Shown here piece after piece: positions 1 to 5,075 of a stretch of 5,075 nucleotides of DNA. Both the position numbers and the translations under genes were made by a program. The notes under the pieces were generated by a model. The model saw nothing but the letters and a program-made list of their open reading frames with translations, searched no databases and was not told where the DNA came from. Position 1 is the first letter of the stretch; each line of letters starts with the position of its first letter. Source of the DNA: Prolixibacteraceae bacterium (lineage in GTDB: Bacteria > Bacteroidota > Bacteroidia > Bacteroidales > Prolixibacteraceae); the NCBI GenBank assembly GCA_018399395.1, contig JAGYOI010000135.1, positions 1 to 5,075 on the forward strand. Reading direction: 5' to 3'.

Positions 1-1482
1 TACATCATAAAAAGTTTTACCGGTCCGTTTTTCTTAACTTTCCTGGTAAGTGTTTTCGTATTGCTTATGCAATTTTTATGGAAATACCTTGACGACCTGG
101 TGGGTAAGGGACTGGAAACCGCCGTAATTATCGAACTCATTTTTTATGCGGCCATGCACCTTGTCACCATGGCATTGCCTCTGGCTGTGCTTTTGGCCTC
201 AATAATGACATTTGGGAATCTGGGCGAGCGCTTTGAGTTACTTGCCATCAAAGCAAGTGGGGTTTCGCTCCTTAAAATTATGCGCCCCCTCATCTTCCTC
301 AATATACTTATAACGCTTTTTGCATTTTTATTAGCCGACCAGGTGATACCTGTAACTAATGCCAAGTTTCAGGCCTTGCTATGGAGCGTTAAAAGGCAAC
401 GCCCCGAAATGATTATTAAGGAAGGTATATTTTCTAACGAAATTGATGGTTACAGTATAAAAGTTGATGAAAAAGAGAGCGATACAAAGCTGCTTAAAGG
501 AATCATGATTTATGACCACACCGAAAACAAAGGGAACACAAATGTGATTATTGCCGACTCAGGTTATGTTAATATGTCGGATGATAAAAATTACATGATA
601 CTAACACTTTTTGACGGGATAAGCTATAACGATGTTTCAACTTCAAAAAGAAATAAAGATGATAAGAATCCCTTTAGGCGCGAGCTTTTCAAAAAACAAA
701 AGATTGTAATTGGTGTGAGCGACTTCAACCTGGAGCGAACCGATGAGCGCTACTTTAAAGAAAACTACCAAACCTTAAAAAACAATAAACTTGCTGCAAC
801 GATCGACACCCTGAACATGAAATATAAAAAACGGGAAGAAATCATGTCGCAAGGTATTTATTACAATGACATTCTTAATGCCGAAATTATAAACAGCTAT
901 CACCCCGACAGTATTGAGGTTATAAAGCTTTATCCCGATACTATTGCCATGCATGTCGATACCCTTTTAAACACACTGGACGACAGTAAAAAAAGAATGG
1001 TATTGCACTCGGCCCAACGACTGGCCCAACAAAACCAACGTGCCATCCTTCAATACCAAACCGACTTATATAACCGCATGGTTTGGATCAATAAACACAT
1101 GATTGCCTGGCATAAAAAGTACTCCCTTTCAATTGCCTGCCTGTTGTTTTTCTTTATCGGTGCCCCGCTGGGTGCTATTATCCGTAAAGGAGGCTTCGGA
1201 ATGCCAGTTGTTGTTTCAATTCTACTTTTTATAACGTATTATTTATCGACGGTTATTGGAGAAAAAATTGCCCGCGAAGGTGTATGGAAAGTTGAAATGG
1301 TAGTATGGCTTCCAACGTTTGTTTTCTTTTTAATCGGCATACTGCTAACACACCAGGCAGTAACCGATTCTATACTTCTTAACAGCGAAACCTATAATCG
1401 ATTTATGAAGTCAATCAATATCTTCAGGCATTTTAAACAAAAAAACAAAAAGAGTAATGAAGATACTGTTTCTGACCAATAA
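1..1482 (+). CDS. LptF/LptG family LPS export permease (5' end cut off by window)
   Basis: Inner-membrane subunit of the LptB2FG ABC transporter, which extracts lipopolysaccharide and passes it to the periplasmic Lpt bridge. The frame is open from base 1 with no start codon. The first codons read YIIKSFTGPF, which matches the N-terminal amphipathic helix and TM1 of the family, so probably only about 5-10 residues are missing. Numbering codons from base 1, TM1 is at about 8-27, TM2 51-70, TM3 94-113, a periplasmic domain 114-372, TM4 374-394, TM5 401-420 and TM6 431-450. Diagnostic motifs are the cytoplasmic GERFELLAIKASG stretch (75-87), where LptB couples, and FIGAPLGA (385-392) followed by GGFGMP (397-402). 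At 493 or more residues it exceeds the roughly 360 of E. coli LptF or LptG; the surplus is periplasmic. The tail is Lys/Asn-rich. The stop overlaps the next gene by 26 bases. The family is certain, but whether it is the LptF or LptG paralogue is not decidable here. Confidence 0.95.
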   Translation, partial: YIIKSFTGPFFLTFLVSVFVLLMQFLWKYLDDLVGKGLETAVIIELIFYAAMHLVTMALPLAVLLASIMTFGNLGERFELLAIKASGVSLLKIMRPLIFLNILITLFAFLLADQVIPVTNAKFQALLWSVKRQRPEMIIKEGIFSNEIDGYSIKVDEKESDTKLLKGIMIYDHTENKGNTNVIIADSGYVNMSDDKNYMILTLFDGISYNDVSTSKRNKDDKNPFRRELFKKQKIVIGVSDFNLERTDERYFKENYQTLKNNKLAATIDTLNMKYKKREEIMSQGIYYNDILNAEIINSYHPDSIEVIKLYPDTIAMHVDTLLNTLDDSKKRMVLHSAQRLAQQNQRAILQYQTDLYNRMVWINKHMIAWHKKYSLSIACLLFFFIGAPLGAIIRKGGFGMPVVVSILLFITYYLSTVIGEKIAREGVWKVEMVVWLPTFVFFLIGILLTHQAVTDSILLNSETYNRFMKSINIFRHFKQKNKKSNEDTVSDQ

Positions 1483-2662
1483 ACCCCCCTACCCTAAAAA
1501 AGACGGAGGCTCAATTGCCACAATGGGCATGATTGAAGCCTTTGCTGATAGCGGACATCAGGTGACAGTGCTGGCAATGAATACCCGAAAACATCATGTA
1601 TCCCCATTTGAGATACCTGAAAACATATCATCAAAAATTATTTTTCACCTTGTGGAAGTCGCAGCAAAGATATTGCCTTTAGAAGCATTGGTAAACCTGA
1701 TAAGTTCAAGATTACCTTACAATGCTCAACGATTTATAAGCAAAACATACCGCGAAAAACTAAAAACCCTTTTGCAAGCAACACAATTCGACATAATCCA
1801 GCTCGAAGGTCTTTATTTGTGTCCTTACATCAGTACTATCCGAAAACACAGTAATGCATTGGTAAGTTATCGTAGTCATAACATTGAACACGAAATATGG
1901 CAACGTACCGTAGTACAAAGCAAAGGCCTCAAGAAGTTTTATCTTAAAATACTGACTTCAAGGCTAAAACAGTTCGAAACAGACGCATTAAATACATACG
2001 ACACACTGGTACCCATAACAAAACGTGACGAAGAAAAACTGCTTGAAATGGGCAACATAAAACCGGCACTTACCATTCCGGCTGGTTTTAACATATCGAA
2101 TACCAAAACATCTGAACAAAAAACCATACCGAATAATTTGTTTTTTATTGGCGCACTCGATTGGTCACCAAATCAGGAGGGGCTTTTTTGGTTTTTAGAT
2201 AATTGCTGGCAAATTATATTGGACCAGAAACCAAAGACTATCCTGAAAATTGCCGGACGTAATGCCCAGCCGTGGTTAACTGAGAAATTGAATAATTACC
2301 CAAATATCAAATACGAAGGGGAAGTTGACGATGCAGCTGTTTTTATGCAGGAAAATGGAATTTTTATTGCCCCACTGCTATCGGGCAGTGGCATGCGTGT
2401 TAAGATTATCGAAGGGATGATGTATCAAAAATGCATCATAACAACACCGGTGGGCTGCGAGGGTATAAAAGCATTAAACAAAGAACATTTGTATATTGCT
2501 AAAAACCACAAACAATTTTCAGATATGACCATCAACTTATTAACCAACAAGAAAAAAGCAATTGAAACCGGACAAAAAGCTTATAACTTTGTACGATCTG
2601 TTTACGATAACCAAAAACTGATCGGAAAGCTGACAACATTTTATAATCAACAACTTAAATGA
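1457..2662 (+). CDS. Glycosyltransferase, GT4-type (GT-B fold)
   Basis: Predicted cytoplasmic retaining glycosyltransferase of 401 residues that moves a sugar from a nucleotide-sugar donor to an envelope or secreted glycan. Donor and acceptor are unknown. The N-terminal Rossmann domain opens with MKILFLTNKPPYP, then a Gly-Gly turn (17-18) typical of the acceptor-side loop. RSHNIEHEIW (139-148) is a signature of this subgroup. The C-terminal donor domain has FIGALDWSPNQEG (230-242), KIAGR (264-268), GEVDD (288-292) and the nucleotide-sugar motif SGSGMRVKIIEGM (309-321), with Glu319 as the conserved acid, followed by TTPVGCEGI (329-337). The first acid of the EX7E motif is Ser311 here, as I recall for relatives with a G-x-G-x-R-V-K loop, so this does not imply inactivity. 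No signal peptide or membrane span is visible. The ATG lies inside the permease gene; only A-rich sequence, no Shine-Dalgarno, precedes it. The start is supported because the first beta strand begins at residue 2. The stop overlaps the next ATG as ATGA. Confidence 0.92.
   Translation: MKILFLTNKPPYPKKDGGSIATMGMIEAFADSGHQVTVLAMNTRKHHVSPFEIPENISSKIIFHLVEVAAKILPLEALVNLISSRLPYNAQRFISKTYREKLKTLLQATQFDIIQLEGLYLCPYISTIRKHSNALVSYRSHNIEHEIWQRTVVQSKGLKKFYLKILTSRLKQFETDALNTYDTLVPITKRDEEKLLEMGNIKPALTIPAGFNISNTKTSEQKTIPNNLFFIGALDWSPNQEGLFWFLDNCWQIILDQKPKTILKIAGRNAQPWLTEKLNNYPNIKYEGEVDDAAVFMQENGIFIAPLLSGSGMRVKIIEGMMYQKCIITTPVGCEGIKALNKEHLYIAKNHKQFSDMTINLLTNKKKAIETGQKAYNFVRSVYDNQKLIGKLTTFYNQQLK
2562..2591 (+). 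promoter_or_regulatory. Candidate internal Bacteroidota-type promoter ahead of the GT2 gene
   Basis: TTG at 2562-2564, a 19-base spacer, then TAACTTTG at 2584-2591. This fits the Bacteroidota housekeeping consensus (-33 TTTG or TTG, -7 TAnnTTTG). It lies inside the 3' end of the GT4 gene, with the -7 box ending 67 bases before the GT2 start codon, so it could drive GT2 and ribBA independently of the upstream genes. Scanning the plus strand I found only two TAnnTTTG matches, and only this one has a correctly spaced TTG. One such hit in 5 kb of AT-rich DNA could still arise by chance. Confidence 0.35.
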
Positions 2663-3837
2663 TTGTACTCCAAATCATATTCTGGGTTTCGGTGGCGGCC
2701 ATTGCATACTCTTATGTGCTATACCCGCTGATTTTGCAGCTTATACTGCAACTCAAAGGTGACATGCAATTTTTTCAAAAAAGCGACTTGGCCTATACCC
2801 CAAAGCTATCGGTTTTAATTGCGGCATATAACGAAAGCAGTATTATTGAGAAAAAAATTAAAAGCCTGTATAACACCGGATATCCTCTTGAAAAAATTGA
2901 AGTACTTATTGGTTCTGACAACTCAACCGATGGCACCAATGAAATACTTAAAAAAATCTCAACGAAATACACCAACCTGCATTTTTTTATTTTTAACAGC
3001 CGGCAGGGAAAAATTAATATCATCAATCAATTAGAGCAAAAAGCTACAGGTGAAATATTAATCCTTACCGATGCCAATGTTTTGCTTCAACAAAACACCA
3101 TTCCCGAACTCGTAAAGCCCTTTTCAGATGATCGCATCGGGCTGGTTGACACACAAATGAAAAATTATGGAATGAATAATAATGGCATTTCATTTCAGGA
3201 AAAATCATACATTTCACGAGAGGTCTACATAAAATCGCTCGAAAGTAGAACATTTGGTACAATGACAGGTCCTTTTGGTGGTTGCTATGCTATCCGAAGA
3301 GAACTATACACACCAGTACCGGCCAATTACCTGGTTGATGACTTTTTTATTTGCATGAATGTACTCAGAAAAGGGAAAATGGCCATCAATAACATTGATG
3401 CTTTAGCTTTTGAAGATGTATCAAACAACCTGGCAATTGAATTTAGACGAAAAATACGTATTGGCACGGGCAATTTTCAGAACCTTTGGCATTTCTCCGA
3501 CATATGGATAAAACTTCTAAAGCCAGCCGGGTTTTGCTTTTTTTCCCATAAGGTTTTAAGATGGTTTGGGCCATTTTTTCTGGTTGCTGCTTTTATTTCA
3601 AACCTGTTTTTATATGAAACGGCCCTTTTGTACCAAGTAACCTTCTATTTACAAATAATTGTTACTTTTTCAGTAATTGCTGATATCATTCTTAAGAAAA
3701 TTGGAAATCATATCGTACTTTTGCGGTTCATAACCCATTTCTATGCAATGAACCTATCATTGCTAATCGGTTTTTTTAAATCACTAAAAGGTGTAAAATC
3801 AAATGTCTGGAAACCAACAAAACGACTACAAAAATAA
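2659..3837 (+). CDS. Membrane-anchored GT2-family glycosyltransferase (cellulose-synthase-like)
   Basis: Inverting GT-A glycosyltransferase of 392 residues, likely inner-membrane with a cytoplasmic catalytic domain. An N-terminal span (about 4-30) precedes the catalytic core: [10 protein letters not shown] (51-60), [11 protein letters not shown] (85-95) with nucleotide-binding Asp87, the NSRQGK loop (113-118), TDANVLL (137-143) as the DxD-type metal site in DAN form, [13 protein letters not shown] (204-216), the DD pair at 227-228 in the catalytic-base position, and FRRKIR (262-267), standing in for the QxxRW box. Three more hydrophobic spans follow at about 301-319, 322-344 and 352-374, and a W-x-P-T-x-R tail (384-389) closes the protein. 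This plan matches processive or polymer-type GT2 enzymes of the CESA-like group. Whether it makes a polymer or adds a single sugar is unknown. Translation starts on the ATGA that ends the GT4 gene, suggesting coupled synthesis and a shared glycan. Its last 35 bases overlap ribBA. All expected motifs are present. Confidence 0.93.
   Translation: MIVLQIIFWVSVAAIAYSYVLYPLILQLILQLKGDMQFFQKSDLAYTPKLSVLIAAYNESSIIEKKIKSLYNTGYPLEKIEVLIGSDNSTDGTNEILKKISTKYTNLHFFIFNSRQGKINIINQLEQKATGEILILTDANVLLQQNTIPELVKPFSDDRIGLVDTQMKNYGMNNNGISFQEKSYISREVYIKSLESRTFGTMTGPFGGCYAIRRELYTPVPANYLVDDFFICMNVLRKGKMAINNIDALAFEDVSNNLAIEFRRKIRIGTGNFQNLWHFSDIWIKLLKPAGFCFFSHKVLRWFGPFFLVAAFISNLFLYETALLYQVTFYLQIIVTFSVIADIILKKIGNHIVLLRFITHFYAMNLSLLIGFFKSLKGVKSNVWKPTKRLQK
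3787..3793 (+). promoter_or_regulatory. Possible Shine-Dalgarno-like site for ribBA
   Basis: AAAGGTG sits nine bases before the ribBA ATG, inside the Lys-Gly-Val codons of the GT2 gene. It is the only purine-rich GG-containing element right before any start in the window. The GT4 and GT2 starts are preceded only by A- or AT-rich sequence. Because Bacteroidota depend little on Shine-Dalgarno pairing and the bases are also coding, it may be fortuitous. It agrees with the ATG chosen for ribBA. Confidence 0.3.
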
Positions 3838-5053
3838 GTTAAACACTATTGACGAGGCCATTGAAGATATCAAAAATGGCAAAATTATTATTGTAGTAGA
3901 CGATGAAGATCGCGAAAACGAAGGCGATTTTATTGCCGCTGCCGAAAAAGTTACGCCAGAAATGATAAATTTCATGGCAAAAGAAGGACGAGGACTCATA
4001 TGCGCCCCTTTAACAGAGCAACGATGCGAAGAACTCGAACTCGAAATGATGGTTGGCAAAAATACATCGCTGCACGAAACACCATTCACTGTATCGGTAG
4101 ATGCACTTGGTCACGGCACAACCACCGGCATTTCGGCATACGACCGCTCTGTTACAATTAAGCTACTTGCCGATAAAAACACCAAACCCGAAGAACTGGG
4201 GCGCCCCGGTCACATTTTCCCACTAAAGGCAAGGGATCGTGGTGTTCTTCGCCGCTCGGGCCATACCGAAGCCGCCGTTGATTTAGCACGCATGGCAGGA
4301 CTTGAACCTGCCGGCATTTTAGTTGAAGTATTAAACGATGACGGCACCATGGCCAGGTTACCTCAACTTATTGAAATAGCCAAAAAATTTAACTTGAAGG
4401 TTGTATCTATAGCAGACCTTATTGCTTACCGCATTGAACAAGAAAGCCTCATCATAAGAGGGGAAGCAGCAAAGCTCCCTACAAAATACGGAGACTTTAC
4501 CATTATACCTTATCTTCAAAAATCGAATGGTAAAGAGCACGTGGCCCTTGTAAAAGGCGAATTGAAGGCCGATGAACCCATAATGGTACGCATGCACTCA
4601 TCGTGTGTTACAGGCGACATTTTTGGCTCGTTACGTTGCGAATGTGGCGACCAACTGCACAAATCGATGGAAATGATTGAAAAAGATGGCAAAGGTGTTA
4701 TTGTATATCTCGACCAGGAAGGCCGGGGAATTGGTTTGCTCAACAAAATAAAAGCTTACAAACTTCAGGAAGGTGGCATGGACACCGTTGATGCCAATGT
4801 ACATTTAGGGTTTGCACCTGATGAACGCGATTATGGGGTTGGCGCCCAAATTATCCGCGACCTTGGGGTGCGTAAAATGCGGCTTTTGTCAAATAATCCG
4901 GTAAAACGGGTTGGGCTTGAAGGATACGGCTTACAAGTTGTTGAAAACCTCCCGATAGAGATTGAACCCAACACGCACAACGAATTTTACATGAAAACCA
5001 AGCGTGACAAAATGGGACACATTCTCCAAAAATTCAATTATAAAAAAGATTAA
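3803..5053 (+). CDS. ribBA: Bifunctional 3,4-dihydroxy-2-butanone 4-phosphate synthase / GTP cyclohydrolase II
   Basis: Cytosolic two-domain enzyme of 416 residues feeding both branches of riboflavin synthesis. The N-terminal RibB domain (about 1-205) turns ribulose 5-phosphate into dihydroxybutanone phosphate plus formate. The C-terminal RibA domain (about 210-410) opens GTP to the diamino-pyrimidinone phosphate. RibB shows [10 protein letters not shown] (33-42), RPGHIFPL (134-141) and RSGHTEA (151-157). By remembered alignment to E. coli RibB, Glu38 and His154 are the metal ligands and Glu175 is catalytic. RibA has zinc ligands Cys268, Cys279 and Cys281 with E. coli spacing, DQEGRGIGL (304-312), and Tyr319, Asp340 and Arg342 matching E. 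coli Tyr105, Asp126 and Arg128. Both halves therefore look active, unlike some RibBA proteins with one degenerate domain. The ATG is favoured because the next in-frame ATG (Met54) lies beyond the RibB acidic motif. An AAAGGTG lies upstream. There is no untranslated leader, so no FMN riboswitch directly precedes it. Confidence 0.98.
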   Translation: MSGNQQNDYKNKLNTIDEAIEDIKNGKIIIVVDDEDRENEGDFIAAAEKVTPEMINFMAKEGRGLICAPLTEQRCEELELEMMVGKNTSLHETPFTVSVDALGHGTTTGISAYDRSVTIKLLADKNTKPEELGRPGHIFPLKARDRGVLRRSGHTEAAVDLARMAGLEPAGILVEVLNDDGTMARLPQLIEIAKKFNLKVVSIADLIAYRIEQESLIIRGEAAKLPTKYGDFTIIPYLQKSNGKEHVALVKGELKADEPIMVRMHSSCVTGDIFGSLRCECGDQLHKSMEMIEKDGKGVIVYLDQEGRGIGLLNKIKAYKLQEGGMDTVDANVHLGFAPDERDYGVGAQIIRDLGVRKMRLLSNNPVKRVGLEGYGLQVVENLPIEIEPNTHNEFYMKTKRDKMGHILQKFNYKKD

Positions 5054-5075
5054 CCAGAATATAAAAAGCACGTTA

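Noticed and set aside
61..63. TTG at 61 as the start of the permease gene
   Set aside because: The frame is open back to base 1, and the 20 upstream codons encode the conserved YIIKSF...GPF start and most of TM1. The true start is therefore upstream of the window.
2059..2089. Imperfect inverted repeat (AAAACCGGC, 13-base loop, GCTGGTTTT)
   Set aside because: It lies in the middle of the GT4 coding sequence, contains a G-T wobble and is not followed by a long T-run, so it is not a convincing terminator or regulatory hairpin.
1457..2662. Loss of the first Glu of the EX7E motif as a sign of a dead GT4 enzyme
   Set aside because: Many GT4 relatives with a G-x-G-x-R-V-K loop lack that first acid, as I recall, and the other expected motifs including Glu319 are intact.
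2819..3034. Plus-strand open frame inside the GT2 gene
   Set aside because: It lies out of frame over the GT2 catalytic core, and its translation has no domain or composition of its own to suggest a real gene.
3716..3723. TACTTTTG, a second perfect TAnnTTTG match, 79 bases before the ribBA start
   Set aside because: No TTTG or TTG lies 17-23 bases upstream; the nearest are too close (3701-3703) or too far (3677-3679). A lone -7 box is expected by chance in AT-rich DNA.
3826..4089. Minus-strand open frame opposite ribBA, and similar antisense frames at 144-365, 1939-2127, 2793-3026, 4358-4597 and 4516-4746
   Set aside because: Their translations are low-complexity or patternless, they lie wholly opposite well-supported genes, and none shows a recognisable domain. 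They are shadows of the plus-strand genes.
5054..5075. Terminator or new gene start after ribBA
   Set aside because: Only 22 bases remain. They contain no inverted repeat, T-run or start codon with context, so nothing can be supported.

Overview
The window is a compact, fully coding, plus-strand stretch of a chromosome that most resembles Bacteroidota. The evidence is the family type of every protein (a long LptF/LptG permease with a large periplasmic domain, a fused RibBA), the mostly absent Shine-Dalgarno sequences, and an internal TTG-N19-TAnnTTTG match to the promoter consensus of that phylum. The order and genus cannot be fixed from the sequence. Marine or anaerobic Bacteroidales-like lineages are plausible, but that is inference.

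Layout: (1) 1-1482, an LptF/LptG-type lipopolysaccharide export permease whose first few codons lie upstream of the window. (2) 1457-2662, a soluble GT-B glycosyltransferase of family GT4 type. (3) 2659-3837, a membrane-anchored GT-A glycosyltransferase of family GT2 type. (4) 3803-5053, bifunctional RibBA, which carries out the first committed steps of both branches of riboflavin synthesis. The last 22 bases (5054-5075) hold nothing recognisable. There are no intergenic gaps: the neighbours overlap by 26, 4 and 35 bases, so the four genes look like one translationally coupled operon that begins upstream.

Functionally the first three genes concern the cell envelope: one exports LPS and two assemble a glycan. 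The fourth is core cofactor metabolism. From memory of Bacteroidota genomes, an LptF/LptG permease gene lying next to ribBA is a recurring arrangement, often after ftsK and a lolA-like gene. On that view the two glycosyltransferase genes are an accessory pair placed between two housekeeping genes. The lines I counted in this pair are generally lower in G+C than those in ribBA, which fits but does not prove a later insertion. The glycan they build (LPS core or O-antigen, exopolysaccharide, or protein glycan) cannot be read from the sequence.

I see no transposase, integrase, tRNA, rRNA, CRISPR array, riboswitch or convincing terminator. All the genes belong to known families. The points worth a second look are the gene arrangement, the enlarged periplasmic part of the permease, a candidate internal promoter, and the coding overlaps. 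I found no clearly undescribed system.
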